This document shows positions 1 to 9,109 of a stretch of DNA of 64,000 nucleotides, in pieces (the first letter of the stretch is position 1; each line of letters opens with the position of its first letter). The stretch covers positions 372,001-436,000 of the forward strand of contig NZ_CP011254.1 in the NCBI RefSeq assembly GCF_001006005.1, read 5' to 3'. A program made the translations under genes and the position numbers. This stretch comes from Serratia fonticola (GTDB lineage: Bacteria > Pseudomonadota > Gammaproteobacteria > Enterobacterales > Enterobacteriaceae). Under the pieces are notes generated by a model. It was not told where the DNA came from. It saw nothing but the letters and a program-made list of their open reading frames with translations, and ran no database searches.

Positions 1-1
1 A

Positions 2-625
2 GTTGAAGACGGCGGCGGTGAACTGTTGCTGTTGCCGCCTTACAATCAGCCCGAAGCGGTACGTGGCCTCAGCGAGTTCAGCCATCTGTGGGTGATGTTT
101 GTGTTTCATCAAACCATGGAAGGAGGCTGGCGTCCTACCGTGCGGCCTCCTCGTCTGGGCGGTAATGCACGTATGGGCGTGTTCGCCACCCGTTCGACCT
201 TTCGCCCTAACCCGTTGGGTATGTCCTTGATCGAACTGAAAGGCATACGGACTCAAGGGGGCGAGGTGGTACTGGAGTTGGGCAGCCTGGATTTGGTTGA
301 CGGTACGCCGGTGGTCGATATCAAACCCTATTTGCCGTTTGCCGAAAGCCATCCGCAAGCGCGAGCCGGTTTTGCTCAGGCGGCTCCGGCTGGTGATATG
401 CCGGTGTATTTCTCACCCGAAGCGGAACAACAGCTGCAGCAACATTTGCGGCGCTACCCCAACCTGCGCCGTTTTATCACTCAGGTTCTGGCGCAAGATC
501 CTCGCCCCGCCTATCGAAAAGAAGAAGCCAGCGGGCGCGAATATGCGGTATGGTTGTTGGAGTTCAACGTGCGCTGGCGGATCGTTGATAGTCAAAGCGA
601 AGTGTTGTCGCTCGACGCCCGTTAA
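2..625 (+). CDS. trmO: tRNA (N6-threonylcarbamoyladenosine(37)-N6)-methyltransferase TrmO, 5' end cut by the window
   Basis: The reading frame is open from the first bases of the window, so about 207 residues remain of a protein that is about 235 residues in E. coli; the true start lies upstream. TrmO (also TsaA/YaeB) uses S-adenosylmethionine to methylate t6A at position 37 of threonine tRNAs. The visible part includes the stretch with FATRSTFRPNPLG and LDLVDGTPVVDIKPY, both typical of the UPF0066 beta-barrel fold. As in E. coli, proS follows directly in the same direction. The identification rests on remembered family sequence and this gene order. Confidence 0.93.
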   Translation, partial: VEDGGGELLLLPPYNQPEAVRGLSEFSHLWVMFVFHQTMEGGWRPTVRPPRLGGNARMGVFATRSTFRPNPLGMSLIELKGIRTQGGEVVLELGSLDLVDGTPVVDIKPYLPFAESHPQARAGFAQAAPAGDMPVYFSPEAEQQLQQHLRRYPNLRRFITQVLAQDPRPAYRKEEASGREYAVWLLEFNVRWRIVDSQSEVLSLDAR

Positions 626-643
626 AATTCCGCCCGCTCTCTT

Positions 644-672
644 TTGACAACCGGCTTGCGCTGGTAAACTAA
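644..672 (+). promoter_or_regulatory. Putative sigma70 promoter of proS
   Basis: A perfect -35 hexamer TTGACA at 644-649 lies in the 121 bp gap between trmO and proS. It is followed by an A/T-rich -10 candidate, TAAACT at 665-670 (15 bp spacing) or AACTAA at 667-672 (17 bp). The start codon of proS is about 75 bp downstream. The -10 is weak, so this is an inference from the strong -35 and its position. Confidence 0.4.
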
Positions 673-746
673 ACCACTTTTGAAAATTTTGGCGGCCAAC
701 CCTGGCAGCCCGATGCAATTTGCAGTTCTAACGGAACCAAAACACC

Positions 747-2465
747 ATGCGTACAAGCCAATATCTGCTCTCCACACTGAAGGAGACACCTGCCGACGCC
801 GAAGTGATCAGCCACCAGCTGATGCTACGCGCCGGGATGATCCGCAAGCTGGCCTCCGGTCTTTACACCTGGTTGCCGACCGGCCTGCGCGTTCTGAAGA
901 AGGTTGAAAACATCGTTCGCGAAGAAATGAACAATGCTAACGCGATCGAAGTTTCCATGCCGGTTGTTCAGCCCGCAGACCTCTGGCTGGAAAGCGGCCG
1001 CTGGGAGCAGTATGGCCCGGAATTGCTGCGCTTTGTCGATCGCGGCGAGCGTCCCTTTGTGCTTGGTCCAACCCATGAAGAAGTGATCACCGATCTGATC
1101 CGCAACGAAATCAGCTCTTACAAACAGCTGCCGCTGAACTTCTTCCAGATCCAGACCAAATTCCGTGACGAGGTTCGTCCACGTTTTGGCGTGATGCGCT
1201 CGCGTGAATTCCTGATGAAGGATGCCTATTCCTTCCACACCACCCAGGAATCCCTGCAGGTCACCTACGACGCGATGTACGAAGCCTACAGCAAGATCTT
1301 TAACCGCATGGGTCTGGATTTCCGTCCGGTGCTGGCCGATACCGGTTCTATCGGCGGCAGCGCTTCACATGAGTTCCAGGTGCTGGCAGACAGCGGTGAA
1401 GACGATATCGTGTTCTCAACCGGTTCCGACTATGCTGCCAACATCGAGTTGGCCGAAGCGGTTGCCCCTGCTCAGCCACGTGCTGCGGCAACGGAAGAAC
1501 TGCGCATCATCGATACGCCGAACGCCAAAACCATCGCCGAACTGGTAGAGCAATTCCAACTGCCAGTAGAGAAAACGGTGAAAACCTTGATGGTGCACGC
1601 CCGTGAAGAGAGTGGCCACAAGCTGGTTGCCCTGCTGGTGCGCGGCGATCACGAGCTGAATGAAATCAAGGCCGAGAAACTGCCACAGGTCGCGGTTCCA
1701 CTGACTTTCGCCACGGAAGAAGAAATCCGTGCAATCGTCGGCGCAGGCCCAGGATCCCTTGGTCCAGTCAACCTGCCGATCCCAGTGGTTGTCGATCGCA
1801 GCGTAGCCGCTATGAGCGACTTCGGCGCCGGTGCCAACATCGATGGCAAACACTACTTTGGCATCAACTGGGAGCGTGATTTGCCGCTGCCACAGAGTGC
1901 CGATATCCGTAACGTGGTGGAAGGCGATGCCAGCCCAGACGGTAAAGGTACGCTGCTGATCAAGCGCGGTATCGAAGTGGGCCACATCTTCCAACTGGGT
2001 ACCAAGTATTCAGAAGCGATGAAAGCCACCGTACAGGGTGAAGATGGCCGTAATCAAGTGCTGACCATGGGTTGCTACGGCATCGGCGTGACGCGCGTGG
2101 TGGCTGCGGCCATCGAACAGAATCACGATGACCGTGGCATTATCTGGCCGGACGCGATTGCCCCGTTCCAGGTAGCTATTCTGCCAATGAACATGCATAA
2201 GTCATTCCGCGTGCAGGCACTGGCTGAGGAATTGTACGATACCCTGCGTTCACACGGCATCGATGTGATCCTGGACGATCGTAAAGAACGTCCGGGCGTG
2301 ATGTTTGCCGATATGGAACTGATCGGCGTACCTCACTCCATCGTGATCGGCGATCGTAACCTCGACAGCGAAGAAATTGAGTACAAAAACCGCCGTGTTG
2401 GCGAGAAGCAGATGATCAAAACCGGCGAAATCGTTGATTTCCTGCTGGGCCAGATCCAACGCTAA
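747..2465 (+). CDS. proS: Prolyl-tRNA synthetase
   Basis: Charges tRNA-Pro with proline in the cytoplasm. The 572 residues match the bacterial-type (YbaK-insert) class II enzyme. Motif 2 is seen as [21 protein letters not shown] near residue 150, and motif 3 as [17 protein letters not shown] near residue 450. The inserted INS editing domain, which hydrolyses mischarged Ala-tRNA, occupies roughly residues 225-405, and the anticodon-binding domain follows motif 3. It begins at [15 protein letters not shown], the usual N-terminus. It lies downstream of trmO as in E. coli and ends in a strong intrinsic terminator. Confidence 0.98.
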   Translation: MRTSQYLLSTLKETPADAEVISHQLMLRAGMIRKLASGLYTWLPTGLRVLKKVENIVREEMNNANAIEVSMPVVQPADLWLESGRWEQYGPELLRFVDRGERPFVLGPTHEEVITDLIRNEISSYKQLPLNFFQIQTKFRDEVRPRFGVMRSREFLMKDAYSFHTTQESLQVTYDAMYEAYSKIFNRMGLDFRPVLADTGSIGGSASHEFQVLADSGEDDIVFSTGSDYAANIELAEAVAPAQPRAAATEELRIIDTPNAKTIAELVEQFQLPVEKTVKTLMVHAREESGHKLVALLVRGDHELNEIKAEKLPQVAVPLTFATEEEIRAIVGAGPGSLGPVNLPIPVVVDRSVAAMSDFGAGANIDGKHYFGINWERDLPLPQSADIRNVVEGDASPDGKGTLLIKRGIEVGHIFQLGTKYSEAMKATVQGEDGRNQVLTMGCYGIGVTRVVAAAIEQNHDDRGIIWPDAIAPFQVAILPMNMHKSFRVQALAEELYDTLRSHGIDVILDDRKERPGVMFADMELIGVPHSIVIGDRNLDSEEIEYKNRRVGEKQMIKTGEIVDFLLGQIQR

Positions 2466-2474
2466 TCGCTAGAC

Positions 2475-2502
2475 AAAGCCCCCCAGATGGGGGGCTTTAT
2501 TA
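2475..2502 (+). terminator. Rho-independent terminator of proS
   Basis: A perfect 10 bp stem, AAAGCCCCCC and GGGGGGCTTT, closes a four-base loop (AGAT) 10 bp after the proS stop and runs into TTTATTA. Confidence 0.9.
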
Positions 2503-2530
2503 ATGGATGTTGTTGTTAAAGGATTAACTT

Positions 2531-3397
2531 ATGCCATTACGCAGCCCCTCGGCTACCCGCCTGTTTGCTTTGCTTTCGGTGTTTTTGACCGGTTGCACCA
2601 TGGACGTAGGCTTATCCGACCGTGAAAAACACTCCATCAATCCCGTCAACGTTCAGTTCCAATCGTTAAGCTCCGCCCCAGGAAAAACGCTGCGCGAAAT
2701 CAATCAGGCCGACCTGCAAGAGGGAGACCTGCTGTTCTCCTCAACGATTGGTTTGAAATCACTCGGGATCCGTATCTTGAGTACTTCGTCAGTCAGCCAT
2801 GTGGCCGTGTATATTGGCGAAGGCCAGGTTGCCGAAGCGGTAGGGGAAGGCGTGCAGATTATCAGCCTGAAAGACGCGCTGACCCATAGCGACAAGATGT
2901 TTGCTTTGCGCATCCCCGATCTGACACCGGAGCAGGCTAGCCAGATCCGCCAATTCGCCAGCCAGAAGGCCGGCAGCCGGTATAACTATCTGGGCATTGC
3001 CGAGATGGTGCCCTTTATGATGACCAAGCAGCTGTGTTCGCTGAACCCCTTCTCTGCCGATTTCCGCCAGCAATGTGTACAAGGCCTGGCCGCAGCCCAG
3101 CTCAAGTCGCCGACCGGCGCAGAGTCGTCCTATTTTTGCTCGGAGTTTGTGATTGCCGCGTTTGAAAACGCTGGGCATCCGTTGACGTTGGCCGCCCCTG
3201 GCTGGGTCAGCCCGGGCGATTTACTGCATATGCGTGAAGGGGATATTGCTACGCTGGCACCTAGCAAAGCGCTGGTTTACGTTGGCCATATCAAGCCGGG
3301 GATCTATTTACGTTCGCGGGCGCTGGCAAAAAACCAGCCAATCGCAACAGACCTGCCCTCATCAACCGATCAAATTAGCAGCCCCCTCATAAAATGA
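2531..3397 (+). CDS. yaeF: YaeF-like lipoprotein with permuted papain (NlpC/P60, YiiX) hydrolase fold
   Basis: A 288-residue predicted lipoprotein. The N-terminal signal ends in the lipobox LTGC with Cys22 as the lipidation site. The mature part carries the order typical of permuted NlpC/P60 (YiiX/YaeF) proteins: a His in SVSHVAVYIG (His90) before the nucleophile Cys in SSYFCSEFV (Cys203). Such proteins are probable thiol hydrolases acting on amide or ester bonds; the substrate of YaeF is not known. An AAGGA ribosome site precedes the ATG. It sits between proS and nlpE, as in E. coli. A copy of a 30 bp dispersed palindrome follows the gene. Confidence 0.82.
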   Translation: MPLRSPSATRLFALLSVFLTGCTMDVGLSDREKHSINPVNVQFQSLSSAPGKTLREINQADLQEGDLLFSSTIGLKSLGIRILSTSSVSHVAVYIGEGQVAEAVGEGVQIISLKDALTHSDKMFALRIPDLTPEQASQIRQFASQKAGSRYNYLGIAEMVPFMMTKQLCSLNPFSADFRQQCVQGLAAAQLKSPTGAESSYFCSEFVIAAFENAGHPLTLAAPGWVSPGDLLHMREGDIATLAPSKALVYVGHIKPGIYLRSRALAKNQPIATDLPSSTDQISSPLIK

Positions 3398-3420
3398 AGA
3401 GGCTCAAATTGATAACAAAG

Positions 3421-3450
3421 CTAAGCGGGCGCAGCATGCAGCGCCCCTAC
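3421..3450. repeat. Dispersed 30 bp palindromic repeat, copy 1 of 3
   Basis: The core GGGCGCAGCATGCAGCGCCC is flanked by CTAAGC and CTAC. Near-identical copies occur at 17511-17540 (inverted) and 56562-56591. This one lies between the convergent 3' ends of yaeF and nlpE and could form a hairpin. It looks like a REP-type intergenic element; its function is unknown. Confidence 0.8.
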
Positions 3451-3472
3451 AAAGTGAGCTAGCCGCCGTTGG

Positions 3473-4159
3473 TCAGTTAGCACAGCTCTTGCTGTTGTCG
3501 AAAGCGATCTTGCCACCGGGCTCCGGGATCAGCGCTTTTTGCATCTGCCCTTCCTCCATGGAAGGCTGCACGCTGAAATGCCCGTTCAACATCAGGAATA
3601 CCGGTTCGCCCGGCGCCCGTTGAGCCTTCAGATAGCCCTGCTCCAGCGCGATATTATTCGCTACTGGGAAGGTTTTGCCGGTGGCACAATCCTGGAATAC
3701 CGCTGCATCAGCCATATAGGTATATAGCCCGGTCAATGGCATCGGCGTTTTCGGCAAGGCTTTAGTGACCGGCGTCAGCACATAATTAAGCTGGGAGACA
3801 ATCGGTGCCCCACTGCGGTCCAGCATTCTCAATTGCTTGCCTTCCGGGTGGAAATAGCGTTTTTCACCGTTGCTTTCGGTCAGCACCAGCTTATCCGCCG
3901 TACGCGCCCATGTGCCGTAGCTGGCAAAAGTTTGATCGCCACCTTTAGCGCCACGATAGGTTTCCTGCAACACAAAGGTGCCGTCCTCATCGAGGAACAG
4001 CGAGGTGTCCAACCCAGTGCAGTCCGCACAAGGCAATAAGCCCTGATAGCTCTGCTGCATCGGCTGAAGCGCTTGTTCTTTTGGCTGGTATTGATTGTTA
4101 CATCCCAGCAATGAAAGGGCTCCTGCCGCTAAAAACAGGGCGATAGTTATTTGCTTCAA
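3473..4159 (-). CDS. nlpE: Outer-membrane lipoprotein NlpE, envelope-stress sensor for Cpx
   Basis: NlpE (CutF) is an outer-membrane lipoprotein that activates the CpxA sensor on surface contact or when its own lipidation or folding fails. The 228 residues begin with a signal and lipobox LLGC (Cys20). The N-terminal CxxC (Cys44, Cys47) characteristic of the family is present, as are two further cysteines (in FQDCATGK and the C-terminal KSCAN) that form the second disulfide in E. coli NlpE. No ATG is available at the correct N-terminus; translation most likely starts at a TTG, with AGGAG seven bases upstream. It converges with yaeF. Confidence 0.93.
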   Translation of the reverse strand: MKQITIALFLAAGALSLLGCNNQYQPKEQALQPMQQSYQGLLPCADCTGLDTSLFLDEDGTFVLQETYRGAKGGDQTFASYGTWARTADKLVLTESNGEKRYFHPEGKQLRMLDRSGAPIVSQLNYVLTPVTKALPKTPMPLTGLYTYMADAAVFQDCATGKTFPVANNIALEQGYLKAQRAPGEPVFLMLNGHFSVQPSMEEGQMQKALIPEPGGKIAFDNSKSCAN

Positions 4160-4200
4160 GTTATTCTCCTGTTGTCATCCATTGATATCCACGGCGTAGG

Positions 4201-4614
4201 CTAAGGCTGAACCTTGCCGCGCAATGCCTTGGTGGCACCTTTGCGCACCTTGCCTTCAAGACGGCGTAATTTGGCCCCTTTGCTGGGTTTGGTTGCCCTG
4301 CGCGTCTTTTCGACCACCATCGCCTGCTGGATCAGCGCCACCAGCCGGGCCAGTGCCGCTTCACGATTCATTTCCTGGCTGCGATATTCCTGCGCTTTGA
4401 TAATCACCACCCCATCACCGGTCACTAAATGATGATTAAGCGCCAGCAGCCGTTCTTTATAGTACTCTGGCAGGCTGGACGCCCGGATGTCAAAGCGCAA
4501 ATGGATCGCCGTTGAGGTTTTATTCACATGCTGGCCACCCGCACCCTGCGCGCGGATCGCCGTTAATTCTATTTCGTTGTCCGGTATGGCTACGTTTCTT
4601 GACAGTTCCAGCAC
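4201..4614 (-). CDS. arfB: Alternative ribosome-rescue factor B (peptidyl-tRNA hydrolase ArfB)
   Basis: Releases nascent chains from ribosomes stalled on mRNAs that lack a stop codon. The 137-residue protein has the release-factor GGQ loop ([18 protein letters not shown]) near residues 25-35 and the basic, Lys/Arg-rich C-terminal tail that enters the empty mRNA channel. The start is GTG, three bases after the yaeQ stop, suggesting translational coupling. Length and context agree with E. coli YaeJ (140 residues). Confidence 0.96.
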   Translation of the reverse strand: MLELSRNVAIPDNEIELTAIRAQGAGGQHVNKTSTAIHLRFDIRASSLPEYYKERLLALNHHLVTGDGVVIIKAQEYRSQEMNREAALARLVALIQQAMVVEKTRRATKPSKGAKLRRLEGKVRKGATKALRGKVQP

Positions 4615-4617
4615 CGG

Positions 4618-5166
4618 TTATACCTGCGCCTGCTGCCATTCGGCAAATTGAATTTCCAGACTATTCTGAAGGTCTGACAGCCAAATGGTACCTTCCTGCA
4701 GCGTGGCCTGTAGCGTCATATTGCGGCTGGCTAACGCGGTCAAGCGGGACAGTTGTTCATCATCAAGAAAACGGATGCTCAGGTTCTTGTGGTTGGCCAC
4801 CTTGCTCTGCATAGATTGCCACCAGACATGCCCGGCGCGATCGCCATAGGCGTAAAGCACCACCCGAGGTGACTGATTGCAGGCCTTCTTGATGCGTTTC
4901 TCGTCCGGCAGCCCCAGCTCTATCCACATTTCCAGCCCGTTATGGTCGTTGCGCCGCCAGATTTCCGGCTCGTCTTCCGCACTCAGGCCTTTGGTAAACA
5001 CCAACCGTTCATCGGCATGGCAGATCCAGGCCAGCAGGCGCAGCATCATGCGCTGTTCGGTTTCTGAAGGATGCTGGGCCAGGGTAAGCGTGGTGTCGTG
5101 ATAAAAGTGACGATCCATATCAGCGATATTGAGCGTGGCTTTGTAAATTGTTGCTTTCAGCGCCAT
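4618..5166 (-). CDS. yaeQ: YaeQ family protein
   Basis: A 182-residue cytoplasmic protein of the YaeQ family, which has a PD-(D/E)XK nuclease-like fold but no firmly established reaction. The frame stays open 30 codons upstream, but [13 protein letters not shown] matches the family N-terminus and has AGAGG at a suitable distance, so the start is placed at 5166. Conserved stretches include [16 protein letters not shown] and [19 protein letters not shown]. It forms a tight pair with arfB downstream. E. coli YaeQ can suppress loss of RfaH, which is the only functional hint. Confidence 0.93.
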   Translation of the reverse strand: MALKATIYKATLNIADMDRHFYHDTTLTLAQHPSETEQRMMLRLLAWICHADERLVFTKGLSAEDEPEIWRRNDHNGLEMWIELGLPDEKRIKKACNQSPRVVLYAYGDRAGHVWWQSMQSKVANHKNLSIRFLDDEQLSRLTALASRNMTLQATLQEGTIWLSDLQNSLEIQFAEWQQAQV

Positions 5167-5295
5167 GGGTAACCTCTTTATTAACAGGCCACATTGTACT
5201 TGATCAGGGCAGCCCGCAGCCAGCACGGGGAGCGCCAGAAGTGGACTAATGCCCAAAAAGAGGAACTAATAACTCACTAACACCTGTGCTATAGT

Positions 5296-5380
5296 CCTTT
5301 AGATAGGATTTAACCCCGAGTGTCTGTGCCTTATTGCAGCCTGCGTGGCGATAATGCAGAGATCCTAAAGGGAGGCCATT
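5296..5380 (+). promoter_or_regulatory. 5' leader of yaeP-rof with possible ribosome-site sequestration
   Basis: CCTTTAG near 5297 can pair with CTAAAGG just ahead of the GTG start of yaeP. Extension by GAT/ATC beyond a small bulge gives about 10 bp that would cover part of the AAAGGGAGG ribosome site. A TATAGT that could be a -10 lies at 5290-5295, without a convincing -35. The pairing was found by eye and no folding was computed. Confidence 0.3.
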
Positions 5381-5581
5381 GTGCAACAATACTGTGAGTT
5401 AGTACGACGTTTTTACGCTCAGATCGGCAGTGGAGATCTAGGCTACGTGCCGGATGCACTAGCATGTGTGTTAAAGGCATTGGACGAGGTTGCCGCGAAT
5501 AGCGAGCTACCGTCCTCCGTTAGGGAACAGGCGGCATTTGCCGCCGCTAACTTATTGGTGAGCGACCATGTTGATGAATGA
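5381..5581 (+). CDS. yaeP: UPF0253 family protein YaeP
   Basis: A 66-residue cytoplasmic protein of unknown function, conserved in enterobacteria. [36 protein letters not shown] and [10 protein letters not shown] match E. coli YaeP. The start is GTG with a strong GGGAGG ribosome site. The gene overlaps the start of rof by 14 bp, so translation of the two is probably coupled. Confidence 0.95.
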   Translation: MQQYCELVRRFYAQIGSGDLGYVPDALACVLKALDEVAANSELPSSVREQAAFAAANLLVSDHVDE

Positions 5582-5831
5582 TGAGTACCAATCCATCAAT
5601 TGCGATGACTATGAAAGCCTGGAACTCGCCTGTCAGCATAACTACATTCTGAAGCTAGAGTTACGCGACGGAGAGAAGTTCGAAGGCATTGCCACCGAGT
5701 TGAAATTTACCAAGGGCGTTGAGTACCTGATTGTCGATCAGGCCGGTAGCGCTCTCAGCTTGCGTCTGGATCACATCCTCAGTTTCAGTCATCCGGAAAT
5801 CGGTACCGTGGTTGTCAGCCTGTCAGACTGA
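5568..5831 (+). CDS. rof: Rho-binding antiterminator Rof (YaeO)
   Basis: Rof binds the transcription terminator Rho and reduces its RNA binding, relieving Rho-dependent termination. The 87 residues align throughout with E. coli Rof: [20 protein letters not shown] at the N-terminus and the C-terminal [12 protein letters not shown]. The ATG lies inside the end of yaeP (14 bp overlap in another frame). A second possible start, two codons on (ATG AAT GAT), cannot be excluded. Confidence 0.95.
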   Translation: MLMNDEYQSINCDDYESLELACQHNYILKLELRDGEKFEGIATELKFTKGVEYLIVDQAGSALSLRLDHILSFSHPEIGTVVVSLSD

Positions 5832-5854
5832 TATAGCGGTAACGCCATCTCCAC

Positions 5855-5876
5855 AGGGCAGCCCAAGGGCTGCCCT
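5855..5876. terminator. Hairpin between convergent rof and cytochrome c genes
   Basis: A perfect 10 bp stem, AGGGCAGCCC and GGGCTGCCCT, with a two-base loop lies between the two converging genes. It has no strong T-run on either side, so termination in both directions is likely but not certain. Confidence 0.6.
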
Positions 5877-5882
5877 CGTCAT

Positions 5883-6197
5883 TTAAGGTTTCAGGCTGGC
5901 GTAATAGGCCGCCAGGTCGGCAATATCCTCATCCGACAACCCCGAGACATAGGCCTTCATTACTTCCGCCTGCCCGCCAGAGCGCTCCCCTTTCTTGTAA
6001 GCCTGCAAAGAGTGCTCCAGATACATTTGATTCTGCCCGGCCAGGTTCGGGTACATGGGTACCGAAACCTTGCCTTCCGCGCCGTGGCAGGCCATGCAGC
6101 TGGCCGATTTATTCTTCCCTGCCGCCGCATCGCCCGCCGCCATGGCGGAAAAACTCAGCACGCTTGCCATCACTACCATTACGCTCACCAATTTCAT
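5883..6197 (-). CDS. Small periplasmic class I cytochrome c
   Basis: A 104-residue secreted monohaem cytochrome. The start at MKLVSVMVV is chosen because GAGGAG lies seven bases before this ATG; the frame is open 15 codons further but without a ribosome site. A signal peptide ends at AMA (residues 18-20). Cys34-Met-Ala-Cys37-His38 attaches haem, and Met80 in [26 protein letters not shown] is the probable axial ligand. This layout is that of the c553/c5/c4-half type electron carriers. The gene follows the tilS stop by 10 bp on the same strand, so it is probably co-transcribed. Its redox partners are unknown. Confidence 0.9.
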   Translation of the reverse strand: MKLVSVMVVMASVLSFSAMAAGDAAAGKNKSASCMACHGAEGKVSVPMYPNLAGQNQMYLEHSLQAYKKGERSGGQAEVMKAYVSGLSDEDIADLAAYYASLKP

Positions 6198-6207
6198 TGC
6201 CCACTCC

Positions 6208-7533
6208 TCACAGCAGATTGTTATTATTTTTTTTCCAGCCAAGCCGCCAGGCCGGTTGCCCCGCAGACGCTTGCCCTTCCTCAGTAATAAATACGCCCAC
6301 GGCAGCGATTAACTGCTCATCATAATAGACCAATGGGATACGTTCACGCTGCCACGGTGGAATAGCCAACTCTTGCCACAGTTTTTTGATCGGACGTGAA
6401 CCGGCACGGCCAACAATCCGCACCCTGCCCTTGGCGGTAAAACGCACGCTGACCGACTCATGATCTAAAGGGGCGCGTATCTGGCATTCACCTTCGCCCA
6501 CGTACAGAGTACCCAGTCCGTCCGGCAACGCCAGTGGAGCCTCATTAGGCCAAGGCAATTGTGTGCCGCTCAGATCAGCCAACAGCGGTAGCAGGTACAA
6601 GCGCTGGCGGAAACGGCGGATCTGGTAGTTCCCGAGTTGCAGCTGCGGTTCGGCATCTTCCCGGCTTAACGCCACTTCCTGCCATAGCCGATGCAAACCA
6701 TCTCGCGCAGGCATGGTGACGCCAAACAGCCCAATCCAGCGCCGTAGCAAAGCATAGCGCCTGGCCGCAGAACAGGTAGCCAATTCGGCGATAGCGAGTG
6801 CGTTTTCGCCATCCAGCAATTGGGTTAATTGCTCGGCCAGCAGCTCATCCAGCAGTTGCTCCTGCTCGGCACATAATTCAGCGCTGCGCGCGGTGGCGGC
6901 AGCAAAATGCGGCCAACGCTGATTCACTATCGGCAGAACGTTCAGACGTAAGAAGTTGCGATCGAAACGGGGATCCTGATTGCTGTCATCCTCGATCCAC
7001 TGCAGTTGATGCTGTTGTGCGTAGTCTTCCAACTGTTGACGAGATATTCCCAACAGCGGGCGCAATAAGGGATTATTACCCAACCGGGTTTGTGCGGCCA
7101 TGGCAGACAGCCCCGCAGGGCCGCTGCCCCGTTTTAAGGCCAGCAAGAAGGTTTCACATTGATCGTCAAGATGCTGCGCCGTCAGCAAAGTCTCGTCTAC
7201 GGCCAACGTTTCTGCAAAAGCGGCGTAGCGGGCCGAACGGGCCGCGGCCTCGATGCCCCCTGGCCGTCCCTCAAGCTGTACATGTTGTACCACCAGTGGT
7301 ACCTGCCAGCGTTCGCATTGCTGCTGGCAATGTGCCACCCAATCATCGGCAAAACGGCTCAGGCCATGGTGGACATGCACTGCGCGCAGGGAAATATCCG
7401 GTTGCTGCTGGCGCAATAGCACCAACAGGTGCAGTAGCACACTGGAATCCAGGCCGCCGCTGAACGCCAGCAGCAGTTGGCGTTCAGCCCCTAGATGGTC
7501 GGCAATCTGTGTCAGGAGGTGGTGAGTCTTCAT
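6208..7533 (-). CDS. tilS: tRNA(Ile)-lysidine synthetase
   Basis: Converts cytidine 34 of the CAU-anticodon tRNA-Ile to lysidine, using ATP and lysine, so that the tRNA reads AUA. The 441-residue protein has the N-type ATP pyrophosphatase PP-loop SGGLDSS at residues 25-31, followed by the VHVHHGLS and [26 protein letters not shown] segments of the catalytic domain and the C-terminal TilS domains. A TTG directly before the chosen ATG is an alternative start. The C-terminus ends in a run of Asn codons next to the ribosome site of the following cytochrome gene. Its substrate lysine is also the substrate of the decarboxylases encoded nearby, which is probably coincidental. Confidence 0.97.
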   Translation of the reverse strand: MKTHHLLTQIADHLGAERQLLLAFSGGLDSSVLLHLLVLLRQQQPDISLRAVHVHHGLSRFADDWVAHCQQQCERWQVPLVVQHVQLEGRPGGIEAAARSARYAAFAETLAVDETLLTAQHLDDQCETFLLALKRGSGPAGLSAMAAQTRLGNNPLLRPLLGISRQQLEDYAQQHQLQWIEDDSNQDPRFDRNFLRLNVLPIVNQRWPHFAAATARSAELCAEQEQLLDELLAEQLTQLLDGENALAIAELATCSAARRYALLRRWIGLFGVTMPARDGLHRLWQEVALSREDAEPQLQLGNYQIRRFRQRLYLLPLLADLSGTQLPWPNEAPLALPDGLGTLYVGEGECQIRAPLDHESVSVRFTAKGRVRIVGRAGSRPIKKLWQELAIPPWQRERIPLVYYDEQLIAAVGVFITEEGQASAGQPAWRLGWKKNNNNLL

Positions 7534-7589
7534 CAATTGGGCTTAGTGACATCTACATAGCTGCACGTTAACCAGCCCATCGCCATCAA

Positions 7590-9050
7590 TCAAGCATTAA
7601 CCGCGCTATCATTGCGCCGAGTCATTCCCCACCACAGCACCAGAGCCGCCAGCACCAAGGCGGCACTGCCTGCAGCTCCCCAGCCAATCTGGGTGAAAAC
7701 CTTGCCGTAAGCTTCAATCATCGCATTACCCAATTGGCTTTCGGTGGTCTGGTTGGCAATCAGGCCCGCGAGATAATTAGCCACCGAGCCGGTCGCCAGC
7801 ATATAAATACCGGTCAACACGCCGGTGACGCCAGGAATATCCAACCGGGTGATTTGGGCCATCGCCACCGGGTCGATAAACAGTTCGGCAAATCCCATCA
7901 CCGCCAGTCCGGCTACCATCATCCCCATCGAGGCCTGGCCATGCAGTTCCCCCCAGCGCGCATTTAGCGCCATCAGCATAAAGCCCACGGCAATCAGCAG
8001 CAGGCCAAAGGCAAATTTGCACCAGATGCGCACGGTCTGAGCGTTCCCCTGGCTGCCACGCATCAGCCAGGCCAGCAGCACGCCGCCCAGCATGACCGCA
8101 AAGGCGTTTACCGACTGGAACAGCGCCGTAGGCACCGACCAGGAGAACCATTGCCGGTCAACAAAGTGATCGATAAACAGGCTGATCGAGCTGCCGCCCT
8201 GTTGGGCAAAGGCCCAAAACAGCGTTCCCAGCAGCATCAAGATGATGATTTGCCATAACGCCCGCCGTTGCTCACCGCTCACCTGCCAGAGAATACGCAT
8301 GACGATCACCACCGCAGCGGCGCACACGACGCCAAGCAAATAGCCAGCCCAATCGTGAATGAACAACAGCGCGAAAAACAGCGGAGCAGACAACACCCCA
8401 GCCACCAGCCAGAACCAATGTGGCAAGCTTAGCGTAGTGGCCTGTATCAGCGGGATATTAACCCCACGCGTATGCCGAAAATGTTTACTCCCCGACAGGA
8501 AGATCATCAGCCCGGCAAACATTCCTATTCCCGCCAGCGCAAAACCGACGTGCCAGCCATAACGTTCAGCGGCCAACCCACAGGCGATAGGAGCCAGGAT
8601 AGAGCCAACGTTCCCCGCAGCGTACAGCAGAGAAAACCCGCCTTCCCGCCGTGGGTCCTGCGCCTGATACAGCTCTCCCAGCAGGCAGCTGATATTGGAT
8701 TTAAACAGGCCGTAGCCGCAGATGATGATGCCCAGCGCCAGGTAAAGAGAGTTGGCCGAGACTGCCCCCAGCCCCAGAACGATGTGACCCAAGGTCATCA
8801 AGGCCGCCCCGGCAATCACCGAGACGCGGTTGCCCAACAGGCGATCGGCCAGCAGGCCGCCCAGAATGGGGGTGACATAAACCAAAGAGGCATAAGCGCT
8901 GAAAAGGGTGATGGCGTGGCTATCGGAATAGCCTAACTGGTGGGTCAGATAGAGGATCAGTAACGCGCGCATGCCGTAAAAACTAAAATACTCCCAGATT
9001 TGGATCGCAACGACATAGTAGATAGCGCGCGGCTGTGAGGGTGTTTTCAT
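7590..9050 (-). CDS. dtpC: Proton-coupled dipeptide transporter DtpC (POT/PTR family)
   Basis: An inner-membrane peptide:H+ symporter of 486 residues, with about 14 hydrophobic segments. The N-terminus [28 protein letters not shown] matches E. coli YjdL (DtpC), an atypical POT member in which the usual ExxERFxYY motif is altered; here it reads Gln17-Ile-Trp-Glu20-Tyr. E. coli DtpC is reported to favour dipeptides containing lysine. It lies downstream of cadA as in E. coli, so a role in bringing in lysine peptides for decarboxylation is a reasonable inference. A hairpin separates it from cadA, and read-through from the cad promoter is possible. Confidence 0.92.
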   Translation of the reverse strand: MKTPSQPRAIYYVVAIQIWEYFSFYGMRALLILYLTHQLGYSDSHAITLFSAYASLVYVTPILGGLLADRLLGNRVSVIAGAALMTLGHIVLGLGAVSANSLYLALGIIICGYGLFKSNISCLLGELYQAQDPRREGGFSLLYAAGNVGSILAPIACGLAAERYGWHVGFALAGIGMFAGLMIFLSGSKHFRHTRGVNIPLIQATTLSLPHWFWLVAGVLSAPLFFALLFIHDWAGYLLGVVCAAAVVIVMRILWQVSGEQRRALWQIIILMLLGTLFWAFAQQGGSSISLFIDHFVDRQWFSWSVPTALFQSVNAFAVMLGGVLLAWLMRGSQGNAQTVRIWCKFAFGLLLIAVGFMLMALNARWGELHGQASMGMMVAGLAVMGFAELFIDPVAMAQITRLDIPGVTGVLTGIYMLATGSVANYLAGLIANQTTESQLGNAMIEAYGKVFTQIGWGAAGSAALVLAALVLWWGMTRRNDSAVNA

Positions 9051-9074
9051 GGTGTACTCCCATCAGGATAACCA

Positions 9075-9100
9075 AGGGGAAAGCGTCTATGCTTTCCCCT
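9075..9100 (-). terminator. Hairpin between cadA and dtpC
   Basis: A perfect 10 bp stem, AGGGGAAAGC and GCTTTCCCCT, with a six-base loop lies between the cadA stop and the dtpC start. On the minus strand it is followed by TGGTTATCC, not a run of T. It may be a partial terminator or an mRNA-stabilising hairpin. Confidence 0.6.
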
Positions 9101-9109
9101 GTGATGCCA

